From: Plantibacter sp. VKM Ac-2880 | GTDB lineage: Bacteria > Actinomycetota > Actinomycetes > Actinomycetales > Microbacteriaceae | DNA: 64,000 bases | Reading direction: 5' to 3' | Assembly: GCF_015351235.1 (NCBI RefSeq) | Contig: NZ_JADKSJ010000001.1 | Location: 682,001 to 746,000 of the forward strand | Shown: positions 1 through 8,397 of the stretch, piece by piece | How the letters are laid out: each line of letters starts with the position of its first letter | How positions within the stretch are numbered: the stretch's first letter is position 1 | Translations under genes and position numbers: made by a program | The notes under the pieces: generated by a model | The model's database searches: none | What the model saw: the letters and a program-made list of their open reading frames with translations, nothing else | What the model was told of the DNA's origin: nothing

Positions 1-1
1 C

Positions 2-424
2 GTGATCGAGAGCTTCCGCGCCGCCGTCAACGCGCGCCCGGCCGGCCCAGGGTCGCGGGTCTCCATGTTCGAGGACGTCGCAGCGGCCCTCCGCACCACG
101 GACATCCCGCGCGTCATCGCCTTCCTCTGGAACGCGCTCGGCGGCTTCGCCCCCGAGGACTCGCGGCCGCAGCAGCTCTTCCAAGCCACCTTCTCCCGCA
201 CCACCCAGGAGCTCGCCCACGAACTGGCCGAGCGCAACACCGATGTCGACGAACTCGAGGCCGCCTTCCTCGTGTCCTCCCTCATGCACGGCGTCGAAGT
301 GCTCGCGCACCACTGGATCGCGAGCACCGGCGCCACCACGGACGATGATGCCCGTGCACTCTGGACCACCCTGCTGGAACGGCTCATCGCGAGCGTCCGC
401 ACAGGCTACGGCTCCACGCACTGA
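2..424 (+). CDS. TetR-family regulator, C-terminal part (5' truncated by window edge)
   Basis: The reading frame is open from the first base and ends with TGA at 422-424, so only the last 140 or so residues are present and the true start lies outside. What remains is all-helical with no DNA-binding helix-turn-helix visible, as expected for the ligand-binding C-terminal domain of a TetR regulator (alternating hydrophobic helices, a typical AAFLVSSLMHGVEVLAHHW segment). It ends 47 bp before a large MMPL exporter on the same strand. A TetR gene leading into an efflux pump is a common arrangement, so it probably represses that pump. The family call rests on context and helical pattern only. Confidence 0.6.
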   Translation: MIESFRAAVNARPAGPGSRVSMFEDVAAALRTTDIPRVIAFLWNALGGFAPEDSRPQQLFQATFSRTTQELAHELAERNTDVDELEAAFLVSSLMHGVEVLAHHWIASTGATTDDDARALWTTLLERLIASVRTGYGSTH

Positions 425-471
425 TCCCATCCCCCCCGTCCCCGCACCTCTCCCGAAGAATCGAGACTCCC

Positions 472-3345
472 TTGGCTGAACTGCTGTATCGCCTCGGACG
501 CTTCTCCGCGCGCCGCGCGTGGGCCGTCCTCATCTCCTGGATCGTGATCCTCGGCATCTCGGTCGGCGCGTTCCTCGCGTTCGGCGGCACGCTCTCGAGC
601 GCGGTGACCATCCCCGGCACGCCGACGGCGAAGGTCACCGACCAGCTGTCCGAGTCGTTCCCGAGCGCGTCCGGCGGCACCGGGGCGATGGTGTTCCACA
701 CCAAGGACGGCGACGCCTTCACCGAGTCGCAGAAGACCGCGATCGGTGAGCTGCTCGACGAGACCGCCGACCTCAAGGGCGTCGACTCCACGGTCAACCC
801 CTTCGAGACCCAGGAGACGATCGCCGACCAGGCGAAGCAGATCTCCGACGGCAAGGCGCAGGTCGACGCCGGTCGCACGCAGCTGACCGACGGACAGGCG
901 CAGCTCGACGCCGGCCAGCAGCAGCTGACCGCCGCGCAGACGCAGCTGAGCGCCGCGCTCGCCCAGGCGCAGCAGGCGGCCGGCGGCACGCTCCCCGCCG
1001 CGGCACAGGCCCAGTTCGACACGCAGCAGGCGGCGATCACCCAGCAGCAGGCCGCGCTCGACGCCCAGCAGACCACGATCACCGACAACCTCGCGACCCT
1101 CGACGAGCAGAGCACGAAGCTCGAACTCTCCTCGCAGCTGCTGGACCTCTCCTCCGGCATCCGCACCGTGTCGACCGACGACACCACCGCGGTCGCGAAC
1201 GTCGTGTTCGAGGAGCGCCAGCAGGAGGTCACGCCCGAGACGAAGCAGTCGGTCATCGACCAGGTCTCCGACGACGTGCCCTCAGGCGTCGAGGTCGAGT
1301 TCTCCAACGAGCTCGCGCAGAGCCTCCCGCAGCTGTTCGGCGTCGGTGAGGCCATCGGTCTGATCATCGCCGCGATCACCCTGCTCGTCATGCTCGGCAC
1401 CGTCATCGCCGCATCGCTCCCACTCGTCTCTGCGATCGTCGGCGTCGGCGTGGGCGTCACCGCCTCGCTCGCGATGTCCGGTGTCGTCGACATGCTGTCC
1501 ATCACGCCGGTGCTCGGGGTCATGCTCGGGCTCGCCGTCGGGATCGACTACTCGCTGTTCATCCTCAACCGCCACCGCAAGCAGCTGCTCGACGGCGTCG
1601 ACCTCCACGAGTCCATCGGCCTCGCGAACGGCACCTCGGGCAACGCGGTCGTGTTCGCCGGGTCCACGGTGCTCGTCGCGCTCCTCGCGCTCAACGTCAC
1701 CGGGATCCCGTTCCTCGGCATGATGGGCACCGTCGGCGCGATCTGCGTGGCCGTCGCCATCCTCCTCGCCGTCACCCTCACGCCGGCGCTGCTGTCGCTG
1801 CTCGGACTGCGGATCCTCAGCCGCAAGGCCCGCGCCTCCATCGGCACCCCGCGCCCCGACGCCGTCCCCACCAAGCCGATGGGCACGATCCGCGCGATCG
1901 GCACCCTGGTGGCCGGGCTCGTCGTCCTCGGCGTCGTCGCCCTGCCGGCCCTCGACATGCGGCTCGGCCTCCCCGACGGCAGCTCAGAGGCCGTCGACTC
2001 GACCCAGTACAAGTCCTACACGCTCATCGAGGACAAGTTCGGTGCCGGCGTCAACGGCCCGCTGCTCGTCGCGACCCTGCCGGACGCCGCGACCGACGAC
2101 GAGGTGCTCGAGGAGCAGGTGCGCATCGGTCAGAAGATCGCCGACGTGCAGGACGTGAAGGCCGTCGCCCCCGTCGGCGCCTCGGACGACAACTCCGTCC
2201 TCGCGTTCCAGGTGATCCCCGAGGAGGGCCCGAACGCGGTCTCCACGGAGCAGCTCGTCCGCGACCTCCGCGACCTGTCGCCGTTGTCAGGCGACGTCGA
2301 CCTCGGCGTGGCCGGCAGCGCGAGCGGCAACATCGACGTCTCGAAGCAGCTGTCCGACGCCCTGCCGCTCTACCTCGCCCTCGTGGTCGGGTTGTCGCTC
2401 ATCATCATGATCCTGGTGTTCCGCTCGATCCTCGTGCCCGTCACCGCGACGCTCGGCTTCATGCTGTCGCTCGCGGCGACCTTCGGTGGCATCACGGCGA
2501 TCTTCCAGTGGGGCTGGCTCGGTCCGGTGTTCGGCGTCCACGACCCGGGGCCCATCCTGAGCTTCCTGCCGACGATCCTGATCGGCATCCTGTTCGGCCT
2601 CGCGATGGACTACCAGCTGTTCCTCGTGTCCGGCATGCGCGAGGCGTACGCCCACGGCGCTCCGGCCCGACTCGCGGTGCGCCGCGGTCTCCACGCCGGT
2701 CGTACGGTGGTCGTGGCCGCAGCGATCATCATGATCTCCGTCTTCGGCGGGTTCATCTTCTCCCACTCGGCGATGATCCGGTCGATCGGCTTCGGTCTCG
2801 CGTTCGGCGTGCTCGTCGACGCGTTCGTCGTCCGCATGCTGCTCATCCCGGCGATCATGCATCTCCTCGGAACGAGCGCCTGGTGGATCCCGAAGTGGCT
2901 CGACCGCATCCTGCCGAACGTCGACGTGGAGGGCGCCGCGCTCGAACGCAGCCACCCCCACCACACCGGTTCGGTCACGACGGCGCCGCAGCAGGACACC
3001 CCGCGGAGCGCGGTCGACGGTGCGGAGACGGCTGCGCTCGGTGCCGGCGTGACCGCGGCGACCGCCGCCCACGTGGCGTCGCCCTCCAGCGAGCTGACCC
3101 GGCGTGAGGCAGCGGCTGCCGCCGAGCGGCCGCACCCGGCGCACGTGCTGACGACGGACCCGGACCCGGGCGAGCAGCAGGTCTCCCGGGTGGAGCCGGG
3201 CCTCGACGTCATCGTGCACCCGGCCTCGGCCGGCGTGCAGCGGGTCGCCGTCGGTGCCTACGTGATCGCGGTGGACGCCGACAACGGGACGGCCGTCGTC
3301 GAGCCGCCCGCCGGCGGCGTCGTCATCGTCCGGGCGCCCAGGTAG
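472..3345 (+). CDS. MMPL/RND-family membrane transporter
   Basis: This 957-residue protein starts at TTG; there is no in-frame ATG near the conserved N-terminus. It has the MMPL layout: one N-terminal membrane helix (about 20-40), an extracytoplasmic domain, a block of five or six helices (about 290-450), a second extracytoplasmic domain and a second block (about 630-800). The first external domain carries a Gln/Ala-rich coiled coil with DxGxxQLxxGQ repeats (about 120-230), as in YhgE/YdgH-like exporters. A soluble Ala/Pro-rich tail follows residue 815. The signatures GIDYSLFIL and AMDYQLFLV match the two conserved [G/A][I/M]DYxLF motifs that carry the proton-relay Asp-Tyr pairs. It likely exports lipids or hydrophobic compounds using the proton gradient; the substrate is unknown. 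It probably forms a unit with the upstream TetR gene. Confidence 0.9.
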   Translation: MAELLYRLGRFSARRAWAVLISWIVILGISVGAFLAFGGTLSSAVTIPGTPTAKVTDQLSESFPSASGGTGAMVFHTKDGDAFTESQKTAIGELLDETADLKGVDSTVNPFETQETIADQAKQISDGKAQVDAGRTQLTDGQAQLDAGQQQLTAAQTQLSAALAQAQQAAGGTLPAAAQAQFDTQQAAITQQQAALDAQQTTITDNLATLDEQSTKLELSSQLLDLSSGIRTVSTDDTTAVANVVFEERQQEVTPETKQSVIDQVSDDVPSGVEVEFSNELAQSLPQLFGVGEAIGLIIAAITLLVMLGTVIAASLPLVSAIVGVGVGVTASLAMSGVVDMLSITPVLGVMLGLAVGIDYSLFILNRHRKQLLDGVDLHESIGLANGTSGNAVVFAGSTVLVALLALNVTGIPFLGMMGTVGAICVAVAILLAVTLTPALLSLLGLRILSRKARASIGTPRPDAVPTKPMGTIRAIGTLVAGLVVLGVVALPALDMRLGLPDGSSEAVDSTQYKSYTLIEDKFGAGVNGPLLVATLPDAATDDEVLEEQVRIGQKIADVQDVKAVAPVGASDDNSVLAFQVIPEEGPNAVSTEQLVRDLRDLSPLSGDVDLGVAGSASGNIDVSKQLSDALPLYLALVVGLSLIIMILVFRSILVPVTATLGFMLSLAATFGGITAIFQWGWLGPVFGVHDPGPILSFLPTILIGILFGLAMDYQLFLVSGMREAYAHGAPARLAVRRGLHAGRTVVVAAAIIMISVFGGFIFSHSAMIRSIGFGLAFGVLVDAFVVRMLLIPAIMHLLGTSAWWIPKWLDRILPNVDVEGAALERSHPHHTGSVTTAPQQDTPRSAVDGAETAALGAGVTAATAAHVASPSSELTRREAAAAAERPHPAHVLTTDPDPGEQQVSRVEPGLDVIVHPASAGVQRVAVGAYVIAVDADNGTAVVEPPAGGVVIVRAPR

Positions 3346-3353
3346 CGCCTCGC

Positions 3354-3390
3354 CAGGCTCGGTGACCGGCGCCTCCGGTCACCGAGCCTG
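3354..3390. terminator. Bidirectional hairpin terminator between the exporter gene and hipA
   Basis: A perfect 16-bp stem (CAGGCTCGGTGACCGG, 3354-3369, and its complement, 3375-3390) closes a 5-nt loop. It starts 9 nt after the exporter stop. Its right arm contains the hipA stop codon (3379-3381) and last codons, so one hairpin serves both convergent genes. No U-tract follows on either strand. Confidence 0.85.
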
Positions 3391-4629
3391 TATCTCCAAC
3401 GCGCGACGCCGGTTGTCACCGTCGAACGCACGCTCGGCGACGACCGCGGCCTCAGGCGAGATGCCGTAACCGATCGCGACCGTCCGCCAGTCCATCGTGC
3501 GCTCCGCTGTGTCGCGGATGATCGAAGCGGCGGCCGTCGCCGAGAGGCGGAACGCGTCGTGCACCTCGCAGAGTTCGCGGATGTCACGACCGTATCGTTC
3601 GCCTCCTTCGGTGATGGGAGTGGCTTCCACCCGGTCGGGGCGCTTGTTCGGTTCCAGGTCGTAGACGGGTGACAGCTTCCAGCCGGTGTGTTGCCGGAGG
3701 AATCCGTGGTTCCGGAAATGGTCGTCCACGTTGCCGATGAGCAGGCTGAGCGCGACTCGTCGGAACAGTTCGGCGAGATCCACTCGCGGGGTCGGACTGG
3801 CGAATGCGACTGCCTCGGCCAGGTGGACGTACGACAGGGGCTGGTTCTCCGGTTTCGTCGTGAGCGAGTGAGCACTGAGATACCCGATGCGCTGCTCGCC
3901 GATGCGGTCGAACCGTTTGGTGAGCAGGATCGACCGGCCCTCGGCGATCCGTTCCAGCTCGAAGTCCGGTGTCTCGACACCCGACTGACGCGCGAGCGCG
4001 AGTGCGGTCGCCTCCCAGGCCATCGGGTCGGAGTATTCGGTGTCGCGAGCGAACTTCGCCATCCAGAGTGCGTCGTGATGACGGACGACCGCCTTCGGTC
4101 GCGCTCCTCCGGCACTGGTCCCTGCCTCGATCAGCACCGCGAGCTCATCGTCGGACTCGGTGCCCGTCTCGAATGCCCGTGCTGCTGCGAGGATCCGGGG
4201 CAGGTCGTGCACCTGGGCCACGGGATGGGTGCGTCGCCCGAGGAACGTGCCTTCCACCGCGAAACGTAAGGCGCCCTGACGGGTCTCGTCGTTCACGTGC
4301 AGCAGGTAGTCCAGACCGCTTCGCGCCTGCGTTCCGGCGCGGATGATCCGACGCCCCCAGCTGTCGGGCATGGCGTCGCCGAGTGCGCCGAGCGCTTCGC
4401 GGCCGGACCATGCGCGGAGCGGACCAGCGCTTCGGGGCATGTCGGGCGACAGGTCGTAGCCGCGTGGCTCGAGGAGGAACGAGTCCGCGTATCGGAAGAC
4501 GATGCCCGGCGCGGCCGACCCCGGGAGCCCGTCGGTCGCCACCCGGCCAGCCGGGACTTCGACTCCGTCTGGCAGGACGATGCTCACGTTCGCCTCGACC
4601 AGGTGGTCGGGCGCCAGGTCGACGGTCAT
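3379..4629 (-). CDS. hipA: HipA-family serine/threonine kinase toxin
   Basis: The 416-residue product has the full-length HipA layout: an N-terminal HipA-couple domain (about 10-115) and a kinase-like domain. Visible motifs are GTSAGGARPK (170-179, the glycine/serine loop that is autophosphorylated in HipA toxins), GNVDDHFRNHG (299-309, catalytic loop) and PVYDLEP (321-327, Mg-binding Asp). All key residues are present, so the kinase should be active. HipA toxins arrest growth by phosphorylating glutamyl-tRNA synthetase or similar targets; the target here is unknown. The start codon overlaps the hipB stop by 4 bp (ATGA), so the antitoxin is made first. A- and T-ending codons are more frequent than in neighbouring genes, which fits a transferred module. 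Confidence 0.92.
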   Translation of the reverse strand: MTVDLAPDHLVEANVSIVLPDGVEVPAGRVATDGLPGSAAPGIVFRYADSFLLEPRGYDLSPDMPRSAGPLRAWSGREALGALGDAMPDSWGRRIIRAGTQARSGLDYLLHVNDETRQGALRFAVEGTFLGRRTHPVAQVHDLPRILAAARAFETGTESDDELAVLIEAGTSAGGARPKAVVRHHDALWMAKFARDTEYSDPMAWEATALALARQSGVETPDFELERIAEGRSILLTKRFDRIGEQRIGYLSAHSLTTKPENQPLSYVHLAEAVAFASPTPRVDLAELFRRVALSLLIGNVDDHFRNHGFLRQHTGWKLSPVYDLEPNKRPDRVEATPITEGGERYGRDIRELCEVHDAFRLSATAAASIIRDTAERTMDWRTVAIGYGISPEAAVVAERAFDGDNRRRALEIQAR

Positions 4630-4946
4630 CGTTGATCGTCTGCGGGCGTCGGTGCAGGAATCCGGACGCGCTCGACGCCAGCTCGAGCGAAGTTCCGCGA
4701 GCCGAAATCACTCGCCAGAGGATCTGATGCGTCGACGACCTGGGACAGGATCCCGACAGCTCGGAGTGCTGCGAACAGGTTCTCGGAGGAGGTCGACCGT
4801 CCGTTCTCGATGGCGCGCAGCGTGTCCCGCGAAATGCCGGCGCGCTCAGCGACGATGTCCGCCGTCAGGCCGACGATCTTGCGCCAGGCTCGGACGTTCG
4901 ATCCGAGACGGACCATCTCCCGACTCAGACCTGGACCGGCGGCCAT
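4626..4946 (-). CDS. hipB: HipB-like antitoxin, XRE-family helix-turn-helix
   Basis: This 106-residue protein contains an XRE helix-turn-helix (VRAWRKIVGLTADIVAERAG then SRDTLRAIENGRST, about residues 15-55), as in HipB antitoxins. I start it at the ATG at 4944-4946. A longer frame exists, but its extra 23 codons would cover the -10 box and the operator. It is the first gene of a two-gene operon with hipA and should both neutralise HipA and repress the operon by binding the palindrome upstream. The C-terminus (about 75-106) is polar and probably contacts the toxin. Confidence 0.88.
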   Translation of the reverse strand: MAAGPGLSREMVRLGSNVRAWRKIVGLTADIVAERAGISRDTLRAIENGRSTSSENLFAALRAVGILSQVVDASDPLASDFGSRNFARAGVERVRIPAPTPADDQR

Positions 4947-4961
4947 GATGGCGTCTTCTCG

Positions 4962-4988
4962 ATAATGGCGATCATGTTCGTCATTATA
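4962..4988 (-). promoter_or_regulatory. hipBA operator and -10 box
   Basis: Positions 4962-4987 form a 26-bp imperfect palindrome in which 22 positions are symmetric; its outer arms are ATAATG and CATTAT and its centre is CATG. On the minus strand a consensus -10 box TATAAT (4988-4983) overlaps its upstream arm. A repressor bound here would block the promoter, which fits autoregulation by HipB. No good -35 is visible. Confidence 0.75.
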
Positions 4989-5045
4989 TGCGTTAATGGC
5001 GGAAATGCTCTCCATACGGAGAGACGGCCGGTGGTCGCCTCCCCG

Positions 5046-5693
5046 TTACGGCTGCAGGCGGTCGACGACCCAGCCGCCGTCGGCCGCGAGGTAGCGGAGG
5101 CGCCGGTGCATGCGGTCGCGGCTGGCGTGCCAGAACTCGACCATGTCGGGGACGAGCCGGTAGCCGACCCACGTGGCCGGTCGCGGCACGTCGTCACCCG
5201 AACGCTCGAGGAGCTCGTTCGCCTGGGCGATGAGCGCGTCGAGCGTCTCCTCCGGGCCGTCGGCGAACGGCGTCGACTGGTGCGCGACCGCTGTGGCGGC
5301 CCGGGACTTCGGTGAGCGGTCGGCGAACAGCGCGTCCGACTCCTCGTCGCTCAACCGCTCGACCCGGCCCTCGAAGCGGAGCTGCTGCATCGTCTCGCGC
5401 CAGTACACCTGCAGGGCTGCGCTCGGGTTCTCCGCCAACTGCCCGCCCTTGCGACTCTCGGTCGAGGTGCCGAACACGAGGCCGCGGTCGTCGATCGTCT
5501 TCACGTCCACGGTCCGCGCGCTGACCACGCCGACGGCGGTTGCAGTGGCGAGGGTCATCGAACGGGGCTCGCTCACCTCGCGCTCCACGGCCGAGGCCAA
5601 CCACGCCTGGGCGAGCGGCATCGGCTCGGTCGGCGGGGTCTCGAACTCGGGCAGGTGCAGGGAGTCGTCTCCGGAGAGGGGTTCAGCGCTCAT
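5046..5693 (-). CDS. pdxH: Pyridoxamine 5'-phosphate oxidase
   Basis: The 215-residue protein matches PdxH in length and order: an FMN-binding split-barrel with SMTLATAT (about 45) and RTVDVKTIDDRGLVF (about 60-75), then the C-terminal signature EFWHASRDRMHRRLRY and W-x-x-x-RLQP ending. The enzyme oxidises pyridoxamine or pyridoxine 5'-phosphate to pyridoxal 5'-phosphate with FMN and O2 in the cytoplasm. The ATG lies 6 nt after a TAGGCT box, which indicates leaderless transcription and fixes the start. It stands alone between hipBA and a divergent hydrolase. A small 6-bp hairpin (5008-5023) lies downstream of its stop. Confidence 0.92.
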   Translation of the reverse strand: MSAEPLSGDDSLHLPEFETPPTEPMPLAQAWLASAVEREVSEPRSMTLATATAVGVVSARTVDVKTIDDRGLVFGTSTESRKGGQLAENPSAALQVYWRETMQQLRFEGRVERLSDEESDALFADRSPKSRAATAVAHQSTPFADGPEETLDALIAQANELLERSGDDVPRPATWVGYRLVPDMVEFWHASRDRMHRRLRYLAADGGWVVDRLQP

Positions 5694-5699
5694 GGCGCG

Positions 5700-5705
5700 A
5701 GCCTA
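5700..5705 (-). promoter_or_regulatory. -10 box of leaderless pdxH promoter
   Basis: On the minus strand the box TAGGCT is followed by 6 nt and the pdxH ATG, so the transcript should begin at the start codon. No convincing -35 was seen. Confidence 0.5.
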
Positions 5706-5837
5706 CCCGCGCCGCTCGGGCTCCGGAGCCTTGGGTGCCCGGCACAGTCCCCGCTTGAAGCGTGGTGCACCGACACATGGTGCGGGCTCGGGGCGCGGGT
5801 TAGCCTCGGAGCCGATCACGAGGAGAGTGGGCACCGC

Positions 5838-6695
5838 ATGCCGTACACCGACACCGACGACGTCTCGATCTACTACGAGGTCGAGGGTGACCCCGCCGAC
5901 CCGGTGATCGTGCTCATCGCCGGTGGTGGCGCGCAGATGATCGCGTGGCGCCCCGAATTCCGCGCGATGCTCGTGGACGAGGGCTTCCGGGCGGTGTGGT
6001 TCGACAACCGCGACGTCGGGTTCTCCCAGCGCTTCGGCGGCGAACACGACGTCGACGGCGGCTACTCGCTCGGCGACATGGGTGACGACGTCCTCCGTGT
6101 GCTCGACCACCTCGGGGTCGCAGCGGCGCACCTCGTCGGCCACTCGATGGGCGGGATGATGGCGCAGATGGTCGCCCTCGAGCACCCCGAGCGCGTGCTG
6201 AGCCTCGGCCTGTTGTCGACGATCCCCGGCCAGGACCCGCGCTACATCCTGCACGGCGAGCGGCCGGAACTGCTCGTCGACCCCGTCCGGTACAGCCGCG
6301 AGGAGTCCGTCGCCGCCATGGCCGAGCTGGCCGCACCCGTCCCCGGCGCCCGCTACCAGCCGGACACCGCGTGGGAGGTGTGGGCCACGGGCGAGGCGTA
6401 CGACCGCGGCTACGCGCCGGAGGGCTTCAGTCGGCAGTGGGCGGCCCTGCGCCGCGCGCCCGAGCGACTCGACCGGTTGCGCGAGGTCACCGTGCCCACC
6501 CTCGTGCTCCACGGACGCGAGGACGACGTGCTGCACTGGAGCTCGGCCGTGGACATCGCCGAAGCCATGCCGGCAGCCGAACTCCACGTCCTGCCCGATA
6601 TGGGGCACCTCATCCCGGCGGGGGTGTGGCCGACGCTCGCCGCGGGCATCGTGCGCGTGGCGCGGCACGCAGAGAAGGTTTCGTCCGGTCATTGA
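5838..6695 (+). CDS. Alpha/beta-fold hydrolase
   Basis: This 285-residue protein is an alpha/beta hydrolase of the methylesterase/epoxide-hydrolase-like group. It has the nucleophile elbow GHSMGG (Ser103), an acid residue in HGREDDV (about 235) and the catalytic His in MGHLIP (about 258). The oxyanion region is GGGAQMIAW (29-37), and FDNRDVGFS follows the second strand as in RdmC-type esterases. The start is the ATG preceded by GAGGAGAG at 5820-5827; a longer upstream frame lacks a ribosome site. A TAGCCT -10-like box lies at 5801-5806. The substrate is unknown. Its stop codon lies inside the left arm of a palindromic repeat that follows. Confidence 0.88.
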   Translation: MPYTDTDDVSIYYEVEGDPADPVIVLIAGGGAQMIAWRPEFRAMLVDEGFRAVWFDNRDVGFSQRFGGEHDVDGGYSLGDMGDDVLRVLDHLGVAAAHLVGHSMGGMMAQMVALEHPERVLSLGLLSTIPGQDPRYILHGERPELLVDPVRYSREESVAAMAELAAPVPGARYQPDTAWEVWATGEAYDRGYAPEGFSRQWAALRRAPERLDRLREVTVPTLVLHGREDDVLHWSSAVDIAEAMPAAELHVLPDMGHLIPAGVWPTLAAGIVRVARHAEKVSSGH

Positions 6696-6820
6696 GCTTG
6701 TCGGAATGCAGGGACCGGGGCTGCCCTTCGACAAGCTCAGGGGCCGTGCGGGGCGGGACAGGGACCGGGGTTGCCCTTCGACACGCTCAGGGGCCGTGCG
6801 GGGCGGGACAGGGACCGGGG
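6693..6820. repeat. Palindromic repeat with 50-bp direct duplications
   Basis: TGAGCTTGTCG (6693-6703) pairs perfectly with CGACAAGCTCA (6729-6739). The block starting CAGGGACCGGGG recurs at 6709, 6759 and 6809, an exact 50-bp period, and carries CCCTTCGACAAGCTCAG and then CCCTTCGACACGCTCAG. The repeat fills the space between the convergent hydrolase and PucR genes and supplies the hydrolase stop codon. It may act as a terminator. The same core recurs at 15.7 kb and 24.4-25.05 kb. Confidence 0.85.
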
Positions 6821-6824
6821 TTTC

Positions 6825-8324
6825 CTACGGCATGCCGATGAGGCGCACCCGACAGGCGAGCTCGGCCGCGAAACGCACGTCGGGATCCGCGAGGTCGAGC
6901 TCGAGCGACTGCTCGATGCGGCGGATCCGGTAGTTCACCGCGTTCGGGTGGAGGTTCAGCTCGGCGCCCGCACGCACGAGCGAGTTCCGATGACTGAGGT
7001 AGGCGAGGAGCGTGCGGACCGCGATCGCCGCGCGCTCCGGCCCGAGGTCGTCGAGTGGCGACAGGATGTCGTCGAGCAGCGTCCGGCTGAGCGGTGACGC
7101 GTAGAAGTCGAGGAGCACCCGGCGCAGCCCGGTGACGTCGGTCGCCTCCATCGTGCCGAACCGCCCACCCGCGATCGCCGCCTCCGCAGCGACCCTGGCC
7201 TCCGTCGCCGACTGCCGCAGCCCCGCGGCCCCGCTCTGCGGCGTGCCGAGGCCGACGGTGAACGTCCACTCCGGCCCGGCCACCGACGAGGCGTGCGCGA
7301 CGATGCGCTCCATGACGTCGCGGAGCCGCCGCTGGTGGTCCGGTGCCCCGAGCTCCTCCGAGGCGATGACGACGATCTCGTCGCGACGCATGGCCAGGTG
7401 CCACTGCTCGTCGCGTTGGTCGACGAGCTGCAGGGCGAACAGTTCCACGGATGGGGCGAGCACCGTCGGCGCACGGCGGTCCGGGTCGCTCACGTGCTTC
7501 GGCGTCAACCACGCGACCGCATGCGACAGCTGCAGGGGGAGGCCGGCGCGCACGGCGTCCATCGCGAAACCGTCGATGCGGGAGGACTCCGCGAAGATCA
7601 ACTCGATGATGAGCTCCGCCCGGGAGCGCACCGACCCGAACCGGCCGTGGAGCTCGCGTTGCAGCGCCCGCGACAACACCGAGGCGATGACGGGGAGCGC
7701 GATGGCGGCGGCCGGGTCGTCGCGTTCGGCGTGCACCCGGCCGATGGGGATCTCGCCGATGCACACGGCGTCGGGTTCGAGCCAGCTCGCACCGGCGTCC
7801 TCGACGAGGGTGACCGGGACGCCGAGCGTGGTGCTCGCGACCTCGAGGATCGCCTCGCGGACCCCGACACCGGAGGCCTGCTCCGTCTCGGCCGCCGAGG
7901 CGGCGATCACGCGCTGGATCGCGAACTCGGCGCGCGACATAGCCTCCTCCGCCCCGCCGCGGATGGTGCGGTCCATGAGCACGGCGAGGTCGGATGCGAT
8001 GCCCTGGCTCATGATGACGGGCAGGCCGCCGCGCCCCGCGAGCGCACGCGAGGTCTCGGCGATGGGGAACTCGCCGACGAACACGAGCGCCGCACACCCC
8101 GCCGCGATGGCCCGGCGGATGGCGATGTCCACCTGGTAGGGCCGGGGGACGGCACCGTCCGGGGTGGTGACGACGGCGATGGCGTGCTCGGTCGCGTCAT
8201 TGAGCTCGTCGAGGGCGAGGATCTCCACACCGGTGACGAGGACGTCGGCCGGTGAGCCGGCGACGCAGCGAGCGCCGAGATGTTCGGCTTGGAGGATGAC
8301 GTCGGCGACGGTGACTTGGGCCAT
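6825..8324 (-). CDS. PucR-family transcriptional regulator
   Basis: The 499-residue protein begins MAQVTVADVILQAEHLGARC, the usual start of a PucR N-terminal domain. It then has a GGDEF-like/CdaR central region (about 270-400) and ends with a PucR C-terminal helix-turn-helix, HRNSLVRAGAELNLHPNAVN followed by YRIRRIE (about 440-475). PucR/CdaR proteins activate purine, allantoin or sugar-acid catabolic genes. I use the ATG at 8322-8324 rather than 13 codons upstream: it matches the family start and lies 6 nt after a weak CAGAAT box. It is divergent from the DUF917-hydantoinase-ABC operon, 73 bp away, and most likely controls it. Confidence 0.85.
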   Translation of the reverse strand: MAQVTVADVILQAEHLGARCVAGSPADVLVTGVEILALDELNDATEHAIAVVTTPDGAVPRPYQVDIAIRRAIAAGCAALVFVGEFPIAETSRALAGRGGLPVIMSQGIASDLAVLMDRTIRGGAEEAMSRAEFAIQRVIAASAAETEQASGVGVREAILEVASTTLGVPVTLVEDAGASWLEPDAVCIGEIPIGRVHAERDDPAAAIALPVIASVLSRALQRELHGRFGSVRSRAELIIELIFAESSRIDGFAMDAVRAGLPLQLSHAVAWLTPKHVSDPDRRAPTVLAPSVELFALQLVDQRDEQWHLAMRRDEIVVIASEELGAPDHQRRLRDVMERIVAHASSVAGPEWTFTVGLGTPQSGAAGLRQSATEARVAAEAAIAGGRFGTMEATDVTGLRRVLLDFYASPLSRTLLDDILSPLDDLGPERAAIAVRTLLAYLSHRNSLVRAGAELNLHPNAVNYRIRRIEQSLELDLADPDVRFAAELACRVRLIGMP

Positions 8325-8362
8325 GAGCACATTCTGCCCCGATTGTGTGGGCTGCGGGAACA

Positions 8363-8391
8363 TTGTCGTGATTCCGACCCCTGCCTACGCT
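8363..8391 (+). promoter_or_regulatory. Promoter of the DUF917-hydantoinase-ABC operon (leaderless)
   Basis: TTGTCG (8363-8368) and TACGCT (8386-8391) are separated by 17 nt, and the ATG at 8398 lies 6 nt after the -10 box. This predicts a leaderless mRNA starting at the A of the ATG. The divergent pucR start is 39 nt upstream of the -35. Confidence 0.6.
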
Positions 8392-8397
8392 CGGTAC

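Noticed and set aside
4947-5015. Longer hipB frame starting at 5015
   Set aside because: The extra codons would cover the TATAAT box and the operator palindrome, and they lack antitoxin similarity.
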